DNA of 64,000 bases from JAJRPT01 sp965661945 (GTDB lineage Bacteria > Bacteroidota > Ignavibacteria > Kapaibacteriales > UBA2268). The notes under the pieces were generated by a model that ran no database searches, had not been told where the DNA came from, and saw nothing but the letters and a program-made list of their open reading frames with translations. The stretch covers positions 1,030,852-1,094,851 of the forward strand of contig CBFIFP010000001.1 in the NCBI GenBank assembly GCA_965661945.1, given 5' to 3'. Positions 27,152-35,389 of the stretch are shown piece by piece. The position numbers were made by a program, and so were the translations under genes. Position 1 is the first letter of the stretch, and the number at the start of each line of letters is the position of its first letter.

Positions 27152-27360
27152 TATTTGAATTTTTACAAAAATATGAAAAATATTTCTTTTATTTTGACTG
27201 TGTTTAAAAGTATATGATATTAATGTTGCTAAACAGTTAGAACAGCAATTTGGCAGAAGTTATTATTATAGAAATGTGAGAAGAATGATGTAGTTTGCTA
27301 ATGAATTTCCAGATATTCAAATTGTGACACCGCTGGTGACACAATTGAGCTGGACGCATT
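27152..27360 (+). pseudogene. DUF1016 (YhcG-type) N-terminal fragment, copy B
   Basis: This is the second copy of the 22132-22340 fragment, 5,020 bp downstream, in the same orientation and gap-free. An in-frame TAG replaces the codon after RRMM, and the protein ends within 15 codons after SWTH. It is dead. Sequence from 27361 to 27558 holds no recognisable gene, only AT-rich spacer before the HicB-like gene. Confidence 0.7.
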
Positions 27361-27558
27361 CTTCATTATTTCGAAATAATAGCAGAGTATAAGTTTGTTC
27401 ATAGAATTGTTAATTCATTTCTACAAAAATTTGAAAATAATATTTTATTTTTGCAGGTTTGGAAAGAATTTTGTTTGATTTAAAGAATCTTAATCTTTTT
27501 AAGTTAAACTAAACAAGTTGTATTTTCGTTTGTAAAATATAATAGTTGGAGAAATAAA

Positions 27559-27765
27559 ATGGAATACACTATAATAATTAGAGAAGGTGAAAGTAGTTTT
27601 GGGGCTTATGTGCCTGATTTGCCTGGTTGTATTGCAGTAGGCGAAACAGAAGAAGAAGTTAGAGAACTTATTAAGGAAGCAATTGAATTTCATATTGAGG
27701 GAATGAAAGAGGATAAAATGGAAATTCCACAACCGAAGTCAAAGTCATTTCAGTTTGCTGTTTAA
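27559..27765 (+). CDS. orphan HicB-family antitoxin-like protein
   Basis: A 68-residue protein whose whole length is the partial-RNase-H-like HicB fold: EYTIIIREGESSFGAYVPDLPGCIAVGETEEEVRELIKEA, then a basic tail. HicB neutralises the mRNA interferase HicA. The usual DNA-binding C-terminus is absent and I find no HicA (double-stranded RNA-binding fold) within 300 bp on either strand, so it is an orphan or a stand-alone UPF0150 protein. GGAGAAATAAA precedes the ATG. Confidence 0.85.
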   Translation: MEYTIIIREGESSFGAYVPDLPGCIAVGETEEEVRELIKEAIEFHIEGMKEDKMEIPQPKSKSFQFAV

Positions 27766-27826
27766 ATTTTGTATTAAATCCATTTATAAGTTCTCCTTGA
27801 AAACAATAAAAAAGTCTTTGGATTAA

Positions 27827-27931
27827 TTAACTTTTGATTTTCTTGGCATGTAGGTAGTGTTTTATAGCTTGTCTTATGGCGGTTTCGTAGTACTTTCCTG
27901 TCAGCCAAAAGAGTTGATAGAAGCACAAAGC
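27827..27931 (-). pseudogene. C-terminal gene fragment, unidentified
   Basis: A short minus frame between two stops reads LTGKYYETAIRQAIKHYLHAKK near its end. Its codon pattern looks like the tail of a real protein, but the upstream part is missing and I cannot name it. The rest of 27766-28014 shows nothing. Confidence 0.3.
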
Positions 27932-28014
27932 TTAAATTAAACAATGAATAATTAAATTCTTGTAGTTAATATTATCGATATATTTATGTTAGTAATTCAC
28001 TTTTAAATAAAGTA

Positions 28015-28407
28015 CTATTTGATTATTTTAAATTGAATAATTCCATTAAATATTCCACCGATTAAAGTATAAATAATGTCTTGAAGGTCAAATGTTAGGC
28101 TATCTGTAAATATTTGAATGATTTCATAAAATATCATTGCTATTATGGGAATTACTGTAAGAAATATTTTTCCTATTTTTCCATTCCAAGTATCCTTTTT
28201 TTCAAAGATAATCATTAATAAAGATATACCTATTACAGCTGTAATCTGAGTAAATGAGTCCTTAAATCCTAAGTCATTAAATGAATTTATATAAGCTAAA
28301 GGTCGATAAGAGGTGTCTATAACTATATGGGTTAAAATTAAGGGTATTAATATTAAAATTGCTTTCTTTTTTTTAGGGTCAAATGATTCTGTTTTCTTTA
28401 TAATCAT
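28015..28407 (-). CDS. VanZ-like membrane protein
   Basis: A 130-residue membrane protein with about four helices. The segment FYEIIQIFTDSLTFDLQDIIYTLIGGI (near residues 93-119, broken here only by its own length) is the VanZ pattern: an E/Q pair in the membrane followed by a D-x-x-x-N/T-x-x-G helix. VanZ-like proteins are named from teicoplanin resistance clusters, but most have no proven role. The gene stands in a region between the decayed fragments and the SOUL gene. Confidence 0.65.
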   Translation of the reverse strand: MIIKKTESFDPKKKKAILILIPLILTHIVIDTSYRPLAYINSFNDLGFKDSFTQITAVIGISLLMIIFEKKDTWNGKIGKIFLTVIPIIAMIFYEIIQIFTDSLTFDLQDIIYTLIGGIFNGIIQFKIIK

Positions 28408-28465
28408 AATTTGTATATTATTGAGTTATTTTGTAAAAATAAACTTTATGTTTTCTATACTTTTT

Positions 28466-29068
28466 TCATTTAGCAAATATGTCTAATTGCAATTCAACTA
28501 TTATTTCGTTTTTTCGATTAAACACTTCATAAGGTGCATTATAACCAAAGAAATAAAAACGATCATAATATGCTATGCCCTCTACCTCTAAAGCTGATTT
28601 AAGTTTTTGTTTGTACTCTTCAATTTTTTTATCATTAGCCCAGCCACCAAAACTTATTGCAGCAAGAGTTTTTGCTGGTTCATTCTTAAATTCTATAATT
28701 GAGTCATTTGGTTTGGGAAGCATTTCCTTTTTTATACCCTTAGGAACCATAAACATCATAGTCATAGAGTCTTCTAGTGACATGCTTACAGGGGAGGTCA
28801 TAGATATTTTTTCATTTCTTTCATTTCCTCCAAAAATATATCCAGCTAAAATAGAAAACCCTTTACTTGAAGAATTTTTATAACCCGATGTTGAAAGTTT
28901 GACTGAGGTAAACAAAGTTTCTTCATAATTTCTTATTTCAAAAGTCCCATATTTTTTAATTATTGAATAAGGGTAAGTTTCAATATTGCTTTGGCTCTTC
29001 ATTAAAAAAAGCTGAATTACAACAAAAGCAATTAATATAACCGCAAGTAATATTAGAATAATCTTCAT
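28466..29068 (-). CDS. SOUL-family heme-binding protein
   Basis: A 200-residue protein with an N-terminal membrane anchor or signal (to about residue 22) and a SOUL fold. The hallmarks are YGTFEIRNYEETLFTSV, FSILAGYIFGGNERNEKISMTSPV, MMFMVPKG, and YYDRFYFFGYNAP near the end. SOUL proteins bind heme through surface hydrophobics; bacterial members are envelope or periplasmic and of uncertain role. AGGAC lies close to the ATG. The 29069-29243 gap is AT-rich spacer. Confidence 0.92.
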   Translation of the reverse strand: MKIILILLAVILIAFVVIQLFLMKSQSNIETYPYSIIKKYGTFEIRNYEETLFTSVKLSTSGYKNSSSKGFSILAGYIFGGNERNEKISMTSPVSMSLEDSMTMMFMVPKGIKKEMLPKPNDSIIEFKNEPAKTLAAISFGGWANDKKIEEYKQKLKSALEVEGIAYYDRFYFFGYNAPYEVFNRKNEIIVELQLDIFAK

Positions 29069-29243
29069 TTTTGTCCTAAAATATAACTATTTTTTAAATT
29101 ATTACAACTTATTATAAACAAATCATTATTTTTTAATAAAAAAATCATAAAATCAGCAAATATTTTTACAATCTAATTCTCATCCACTAAATAACATATT
29201 ATAAAATGGCTATAGTTTCTTACTTATCAAAAATAACAAAAAT

Positions 29244-30152
29244 TTAATTTATAGAAGCTTGAGCAGTCAGAATTAATTCTTCAAAATCTATGTCTTCTAT
29301 GATATAATGTTCGTTGCAAAAGCGACAAACAATTTCATTTTGCTCTTTTTCTCGCATATCTTTGAGTTCTTCTACTCCAAGAGTAAGTAATCTATTTTTA
29401 AATAAGTCTTTGCTACATCTACAGAAAAAGTCTGTTTGTTTGGTGCTTACTATTTCATATTCAATTGGAATTACTTTTTCTAATATATCATCGGGCATCA
29501 TTTCATCATTGAAATACTGACATAGATTATCAATTTTAAGTAAATGTTCTTCAAGTAACTTAAGAGTTGATTCATTAGCGCCAGGCATTGCTTGGACAAC
29601 TATTCCACCACTTTGTTGGATTAAGCCATTATCAGATAGCGATACATCAAGTATCATCGCAGTCGGGATTTGCTCCGATTGAGTATAATAACTCACTAAA
29701 TCAGAACTTATATCGCCTTTTATGATTGGAACAATACCTTTTACTGGTTCTTTTTGGTCAAATTTAATTTTTGAAACTGAAAGAAGTCCAATACCTATTG
29801 CATCTTTAAGGGATTTCATCTGCTCTACATCAAGGTCGGCTCTGTGTTCTACGTAGCCACGAACTTCGCCAAGGTGCATTGCTTCTGCGTAAATATCTGC
29901 AATAGGTCCGTTACCTTGCAATTGGATAATTATTCGCTCTTCACCTTTCATAAAACTGCTAATCAAACTAGCTCCAGCCATAGCACGAGAGAGCAAAGTA
30001 GCAGAAACAAAATCAAGATTATGTCTTTCTTGTGCTTCTTTTGCGGTATTAGTATTTTTAACGATAGCAATTCTAATAGTTTTATCTTTCGATATAGCTC
30101 TTACAACTTTATCTCGGAGTTTGAATTGCTTTTTTAATTCTTCATTTGCCAT
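29244..30152 (-). CDS. hslO: Hsp33 redox-regulated chaperone
   Basis: A 302-residue Hsp33 from ATG 30152, just after the biotin carboxylase stop. The frame is open further to a GTG at 30176, overlapping that gene. The N-terminal substrate-binding domain carries ATLLSRAMAGASLISS. The C-terminal redox switch has two Cys pairs, CRC (in FFCRCSK) and CRFC, that bind zinc when reduced and form disulfides on oxidative stress, turning on holdase activity. A remnant of a diverged hslO end lies 2.1 kb away at 27064. Confidence 0.96.
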   Translation of the reverse strand: MANEELKKQFKLRDKVVRAISKDKTIRIAIVKNTNTAKEAQERHNLDFVSATLLSRAMAGASLISSFMKGEERIIIQLQGNGPIADIYAEAMHLGEVRGYVEHRADLDVEQMKSLKDAIGIGLLSVSKIKFDQKEPVKGIVPIIKGDISSDLVSYYTQSEQIPTAMILDVSLSDNGLIQQSGGIVVQAMPGANESTLKLLEEHLLKIDNLCQYFNDEMMPDDILEKVIPIEYEIVSTKQTDFFCRCSKDLFKNRLLTLGVEELKDMREKEQNEIVCRFCNEHYIIEDIDFEELILTAQASIN

Positions 30153-30156
30153 TTTC

Positions 30157-31638
30157 TTAGTCAATTTCCCAAGCACCTATTTCTTGCCAAGGAGTGCTTT
30201 GTATGTTGTTTATATTATTAATTTTAACTATGGAATCATCTTCAATTAAACTAGTTACTACAAGTGCTTCTAATGTTAAGTCTTGAAATTCCATTAACTC
30301 ATCATTTCTTTTTGCAATGAAGTCAGTTGTAGTGTTTCCACTTCTGAAATCTGCGTGATTGAGTATGTTAATTAGATATGGTATAGACGTTTTAACACCA
30401 AGAACATTATAGTTTTTGAGTGCATAAATTGATTTGTCTATTGCTTCTTTTCTGGAACTTGCGTAACATATTATTTTAGACATAATTGGGTCGTAGAAAG
30501 GAGAGATTTCGTCGCCTTCTTTAATTCCTGTATCAATTCTTATTCCAGGGTTATTAGGTTGCGATAAGAAATGAATTTTACCACCAGTTGGCATAAAATT
30601 ATTTTCAGCGTCTTCGGCGTAAATTCTTGTTTCAATAGCCCAGCCCTGCTGTTTAATGTCGGATTGCTTTAAGCCGATTTCATTTCCATAAGCAAGTGAT
30701 ATTTGCAATTTAACAAGGTCAATACCCGTAACCATTTCAGTTACTGGGTGTTCTACTTGGATTCTGGTATTAACTTCCAGGAAATAGAAATTTTTATCTT
30801 TGTCTAAAAGAAATTCTACGGTTGCAACGGTATGATAATCAACAGCATCAAGTGCTTTGATAGCGGCTTCACCCATCTTTTGTCTAATTTCATCATTAAT
30901 TGCAGTTGAAGGAGATTCCTCAATTACTTTTTGGTGGCGACGCTGGATAGAACATTCCCTTTCATAAAGATGAACACCATTTCCGAATCTATCTCTTGCA
31001 ACTTGCATTTCTATGTGGCGTGGCTCGAGGACGTATTTCTCCATAAAAATAGTGCCATCACCAAAAGAAGATTGCGCCTCTCTTCTTGCGGAATTTACGG
31101 ATTCTTCAAGGTCTTTTTTATCCCATACAACTCTCATACCTTTTCCACCACCACCTGCAGAGGCTTTAATCAAAACAGGATAGCCAATTTTTTCTGCCTC
31201 CGTAATATACTCTAGCATATTATCAGATGCACCTTTTAAGCCAGGGACAACGGGAACTCCTGCCTCAATCATTTTTATTCTTGATTCTACCTTAGAGCCA
31301 AGAAGTCGCATTGGTTCTGTGTCGGGTCCTATAAATACTAATCCAGCATCTTTAACCGCTTGATTAAATTGGTGATTCTCGCTTAAAAAGCCATAGCCAG
31401 GGTGTATTGCATCTGCTCCAGATTCTTTTGCAGCATTTATAATTTTATCAAAAACAAGATAAGATTCCGATGCGGCACTCCCACCTATTGCGATGCTTTC
31501 ATCAGCCATTTGGTTGTGTAATGAGTTTTTATCTACATCAGAATAGACTGCAACAGTCTTTATTCCTAATTCCTTGCAGGCGTTAATAATTCTGCAAGCA
31601 ATTTCTCCTCTATTAGCAATTAATATTCTACTGAACAT
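30157..31638 (-). CDS. biotin carboxylase subunit (acyl-CoA/pyruvate carboxylase type)
   Basis: A 493-residue ATP-grasp biotin carboxylase: FSRILIANRGEIACR at the start, HPGYGFLSEN, the ATP-binding loop KASAGGGGKGMR (about 158-169), and FLEVNTRIQVEHPVTE. It adds CO2 from bicarbonate to a biotinyl carrier. It is about 45 residues longer than AccC, with a C-terminal extension like the N-terminal half of propionyl-CoA or methylcrotonyl-CoA carboxylase alpha chains, but has no biotinyl domain. That domain is encoded separately (37947-38462). It overlaps the malic enzyme gene end. Confidence 0.93.
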   Translation of the reverse strand: MFSRILIANRGEIACRIINACKELGIKTVAVYSDVDKNSLHNQMADESIAIGGSAASESYLVFDKIINAAKESGADAIHPGYGFLSENHQFNQAVKDAGLVFIGPDTEPMRLLGSKVESRIKMIEAGVPVVPGLKGASDNMLEYITEAEKIGYPVLIKASAGGGGKGMRVVWDKKDLEESVNSARREAQSSFGDGTIFMEKYVLEPRHIEMQVARDRFGNGVHLYERECSIQRRHQKVIEESPSTAINDEIRQKMGEAAIKALDAVDYHTVATVEFLLDKDKNFYFLEVNTRIQVEHPVTEMVTGIDLVKLQISLAYGNEIGLKQSDIKQQGWAIETRIYAEDAENNFMPTGGKIHFLSQPNNPGIRIDTGIKEGDEISPFYDPIMSKIICYASSRKEAIDKSIYALKNYNVLGVKTSIPYLINILNHADFRSGNTTTDFIAKRNDELMEFQDLTLEALVVTSLIEDDSIVKINNINNIQSTPWQEIGAWEID

Positions 31639-33908
31639 ACTAATTTATCCTCTTCTAAATTCTGCGCCATTACATTCGCAATCGCAGTCATATCAACAAT
31701 TTCATTAATGGAAGAACCTTTTTGAAGAACGTGAACTGATTTGTTCATTCCTTGCAGAACGGGTCCTATAATATTTAAATTACCTAATTTTTGAAGCAAT
31801 TTATACGAAACATTACCAGAGGTTAAACTTGGAAAAACTAAAACATTTGCTTTACCACCTGCAAGTTTTGAAAAACTATATTCTGTGTCAATAACCTCTT
31901 GATTAACAGCCACATCCGCCTGAATTTCACCATCTACAATTAATTCTGGTTCTCTTTCGTTAATAATTTTTAGAGCTTGTTGCATTTTCCTTGGTATTTC
32001 CCCATCAGCCGAGCCGAAATTAGAGTAAGACAGCAATGCAACTCTTGGCTCAATATCAAAATGCTTTACAAATTCAGATGCTTGAATTGTAATATCTGAA
32101 ATGTCTCGAGCAGTAGGGTTTATATTAACCGTAGTATCAGTTAGGAAATAAACTTCATTTTGAGCGATAACTATATATAAACCAGAAACTCTTGAGTATT
32201 TTTCTTGATTACCTATAATTTCAAGTGCAGGTCGAATAGTAGCAGGATAATTGGTAGTTAGTCCTGAAACCATTGCATCAGCTTGTCCTGCCTCTAACAG
32301 CATACTCCCAAGATGATTTGGTGAGTTTAACATTTCATCCATTGCTTGCTGTTTAGTTAAGCCCTTTCTTTGACGTTTTTCGTAATATAAATTAGCGTAA
32401 TAATTCAAATAAGCATAATCTTTTGGATTGATGATTTCAATTCCCTCTAATTCCACATGAATTTCATTAGCTAATTCACTTATATAATTAGGATTACCAA
32501 TCAATACCGGATTACAAATTCCTTGCTCTAATGCAATAGATGCTGCACTAATAATTTTCTTATTTTCTCCTTCTGGGAATACAACTCTTAACGGTTTTGA
32601 TTTTGCTTTGTTGTATATAGTGGACATAAACGAATGCGCCCTACCCATTCGGATATTCAAGTCAAATTTGTATTTCTCAAAATTAGTGATTTTCTTACGA
32701 GCTACTCCAGATTTCATAGCTGCTTTTGCAACTGCTGGAGCAACCCAAGTAAGTACTCGTGGGTCGAATGGTTTAGGGATAATATATTCTCTACCATAAA
32801 CTATATTTTGCATACCGTAAGCATGTTTCACAGCATCAGGAACTTCCTCTTTTGCAAGTTCTGCGATAGAGTAAGCCGCAGCACGTTTCATTTCTTCATT
32901 TATACTTTTAGCATGAACGTCTAATGCCCCACGGAAGATAAACGGAAATCCAAGTACATTATTTACTTGGTTTGGATAGTCAGATCTGCCTGTTGCCATA
33001 ATCACATCTTTACGAGCAGCAATTGCTTCGGGATAGGAAATCTCAGGAGTAGGATTAGCCATTGCAAATATAATTGGATTATCTGCCATAGACTTAACCA
33101 TTTTCTTAGTAACAACATTTCCTTTCGATAAACCAAAAAACATATCCGCACCAATAAAGGCATCATTTAAAGTTCTTAAATCTGTATCTCTTGCAAATTC
33201 AAGTTTATATTCATTTAAATCATCACGTTTAGAATGTATAACTCCTTTGGAATCACACATAATTACATTTTTGGGGTCTAAACCGAGAGAAATATGAAAT
33301 CTTGCACATGCTATACCCGAAGCTCCCGCACCATTATAAACCACTTTTATTTCACTTAGCTTTTTACCAGCAAGCTCAACAGCATTTAACATTGCCGCAC
33401 CAGAAATAATTGCAGTTCCATGTTGGTCATCGTGAAAAACAGGGATATTCATTTCTTCTTTTAGACGATTTTCAATTTCAAAGCAATCAGGACCAGCAAA
33501 ATCTTCAAGATTGATACCACCAAAAGTTGGTTCCATCATTTTAACTGCTTTTACTATATCATCAATATTTTTTGAGTCAAGTTCAATATCAAATACATCA
33601 ATATCAGCGAATTTTTTGAATAAAACTCCTTTACCTTCCATAACTGGCTTTGATGCTGCCGGACCAATATCACCTAATCCTAAAACAGCCGTTCCATTTG
33701 AAATAACTGCAACAAGATTACCTTTAGCAGTATATTCAAAAACTTTACTTTCATCTTTTGCGATTTCTAAGCAGGGTTCTGCCACACCAGGAGAGTAAGC
33801 AAGAGATAAATCTCTTTGAGTGCTAACTGGCTTAGTAGTAATAACTTCAATCTTACCTTTTCTTTTACCACTATGATACTCAAGCGCATCACTTTTTTTA
33901 ATCTTCAT
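31620..33908 (-). CDS. maeB: NADP-dependent malic enzyme with phosphotransacetylase-like domain
   Basis: I place the start at ATG 33908, giving 762 residues; the frame upstream is open but unrelated in style. The first 420 residues are the malic enzyme (LAYSPGVAEPCLEI, GDIGPAASKPVMEGKG, FHDDQHGTAI, GAGASGIACA). The last 330 form a phosphate acetyltransferase-like domain (RVVFPEGENKKI, ADAMVSGLT, NVLVFPSLTSGN) that serves allosteric regulation. It decarboxylates malate to pyruvate with NADPH formation. The biotin carboxylase gene follows with an overlap, suggesting a coupled C3/C4 node. Confidence 0.95.
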   Translation of the reverse strand: MKIKKSDALEYHSGKRKGKIEVITTKPVSTQRDLSLAYSPGVAEPCLEIAKDESKVFEYTAKGNLVAVISNGTAVLGLGDIGPAASKPVMEGKGVLFKKFADIDVFDIELDSKNIDDIVKAVKMMEPTFGGINLEDFAGPDCFEIENRLKEEMNIPVFHDDQHGTAIISGAAMLNAVELAGKKLSEIKVVYNGAGASGIACARFHISLGLDPKNVIMCDSKGVIHSKRDDLNEYKLEFARDTDLRTLNDAFIGADMFFGLSKGNVVTKKMVKSMADNPIIFAMANPTPEISYPEAIAARKDVIMATGRSDYPNQVNNVLGFPFIFRGALDVHAKSINEEMKRAAAYSIAELAKEEVPDAVKHAYGMQNIVYGREYIIPKPFDPRVLTWVAPAVAKAAMKSGVARKKITNFEKYKFDLNIRMGRAHSFMSTIYNKAKSKPLRVVFPEGENKKIISAASIALEQGICNPVLIGNPNYISELANEIHVELEGIEIINPKDYAYLNYYANLYYEKRQRKGLTKQQAMDEMLNSPNHLGSMLLEAGQADAMVSGLTTNYPATIRPALEIIGNQEKYSRVSGLYIVIAQNEVYFLTDTTVNINPTARDISDITIQASEFVKHFDIEPRVALLSYSNFGSADGEIPRKMQQALKIINEREPELIVDGEIQADVAVNQEVIDTEYSFSKLAGGKANVLVFPSLTSGNVSYKLLQKLGNLNIIGPVLQGMNKSVHVLQKGSSINEIVDMTAIANVMAQNLEEDKLVCSVEY

Positions 33909-34039
33909 CTTTTTATCAAATTTGTAAAAAATATAATGCAATATACGGATAAGTTGGAAAATATTATAGTTGGGTGGAAAAAATGGGTAGTGGGAAAGCA
34001 AAAATGAATTCTTCATCGCCATGTAAAATTAACTAATTT

Positions 34040-34606
34040 CTATTTTTCAACAACTAACATCTTGTAATAGGTTTCAGATGTATAATCATTTTCTTTTTCC
34101 TCATATATGTATTTGAAATTTTTATCTAATATTCGAATTAATTTATTTTCATAATCAATGGCTTTAATCAATTGCTTGACTTTAGTTCCAGTATCTTGGA
34201 TACAAAATATTATAATGCTTCCTTTTCTAATTTCAGAAACAATTTTTTTAATTAGTACAATTTCCTTTTCTTTGTCTTTTTTATTAAAATGAAACATACT
34301 ATCTAATAAAATTATATCAAAATCATAAAAATTATCAAAACTATATATGTCACTCACTTGACCAAACAATTTCAATTTTTCATCTTTGGCAATTTGATTC
34401 ATTTGCTCAATACCAACTTTTGAGTTATCTATACCTGTTACTTCATAACCAAATCTTGATAAAGCGATTGCGTCTCTACCTTGACCACATCCCAAATCAA
34501 GGACTTTACCTTTTTTTTTAAAATTTGAAAAGAACTCAATTAATTCGGGATAAGGTTCTCCGAATAAGTTTTCAGTAAGATAATATTTGTCGTAAGGATT
34601 TTTCAT
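34040..34606 (-). CDS. class I SAM-dependent methyltransferase
   Basis: A 188-residue methyltransferase from ATG 34606; the frame is open to 34795 but that extension is AT-rich and has no ribosome site. The AdoMet loop KVLDLGCGQGRDAIALSRFG, then TGIDNS and FDIILLDSMFHF, fit small TehB/thiopurine-type methyltransferases. Substrate not predictable. No neighbour shares its direction closely enough to suggest a pathway. Confidence 0.88.
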   Translation of the reverse strand: MKNPYDKYYLTENLFGEPYPELIEFFSNFKKKGKVLDLGCGQGRDAIALSRFGYEVTGIDNSKVGIEQMNQIAKDEKLKLFGQVSDIYSFDNFYDFDIILLDSMFHFNKKDKEKEIVLIKKIVSEIRKGSIIIFCIQDTGTKVKQLIKAIDYENKLIRILDKNFKYIYEEKENDYTSETYYKMLVVEK

Positions 34607-34800
34607 ATTATATTCTTGAAATTTTTTATTATAGCATAAAAGAAAGTAGTGTAACGAAAATATATATTGATTATTGAATATTAATTGAATTTTCTTAAAT
34701 TGAAATATTAAAAAATTATTTTTGAAAAGTATGAAAAAACACTCTAAAACTATTAAATTATTCTTTCTTTTACTTAAGATTCTACTACCTTTCATTCAAA

Positions 34801-34832
34801 GCGACTTGTACTGAGCGTAGTCGAAGTATGCG
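34801..34832. repeat. REP-like palindrome copy 1
   Basis: ACTGAGCGTAGTCGAAGT (34810-34827) matches the element copies at 61533, 61924 and 61983 (core TTCGACTxCGCTCA on the other strand). It lies in the 160-bp gap between the methyltransferase gene and a small ORF. Confidence 0.6.
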
Positions 34833-34956
34833 TTGAATCCATTCACTTAAAACTATTCGATTTAACAAAGTTGAAATGAATTTATAAATTTCAGATAAAA
34901 TATTTGCACTTTTAAAATAAAAATACTATTTCTGTAGAAACAAAATATACAATTTT

Positions 34957-35142
34957 ATGATAATAGATTTAGTTGAAAATATTACAATTGCACAATCAAG
35001 TGGTAGTGCTTGTTGTACTACTTCTTGTTTTGATGCCTGTGATGTTGTTTGGGAATTAGATGGCAAAACTGTAGTAAATGCAAAATTAATTTTTGAAAAT
35101 GATGAAAATTTAGAAAAATCAAAAATATATTTGATATTTTAA
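34957..35142 (+). CDS. possible small Cys-rich protein
   Basis: A 61-codon frame with four cysteines in ACCTTSCFDACD (residues 18-29), after a short leader-like stretch, and then an ordinary C-terminal tail. There is no clear ribosome site and no known family. The Cys spacing (CC-x3-C-x3-C) could suit a metal site, a disulfide-rich peptide or chance. No modification or export enzyme lies nearby. It is a weak gene call; the rest of 34796-35389 is AT-rich spacer with the repeat above. Confidence 0.35.
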   Translation: MIIDLVENITIAQSSGSACCTTSCFDACDVVWELDGKTVVNAKLIFENDENLEKSKIYLIF

Positions 35143-35389
35143 TATAGTTACAATTTAATATTTATTTTTATAACTATTTATTTACAATATATTTATAACA
35201 CATACGTCTCAATAGTGTAATTAGTATAAAACTTAATTTTTCTATTAACCTAGGATTAAAAAGTAAAAAAACTATCAGTTATCCTAAAAAAATATTCTTA
35301 CATAGTACTTTTCTAAAAATGTTAAAAAACATTACATTTCTTCTCTATTTCTCTTATTTTTATACATAATTAATATTTTTGGAGTAATT

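Noticed and set aside
27766..28014. A HicA toxin partner for the HicB-like gene
   Set aside because: No small frame with the HicA double-stranded RNA-binding pattern is present on either strand; only an unidentified gene tail is found.
27064..29300. The hslO remnant and the intact hslO end as attL/attR of an integrated element
   Set aside because: The two copies differ at nearly every synonymous site, so they are not recent integration duplicates, and no integrase lies between them.
34957..35142. A lanthipeptide or other RiPP precursor
   Set aside because: No modification, cleavage or export gene is adjacent, and the frame has no ribosome site; kept as a low-confidence ORF only.
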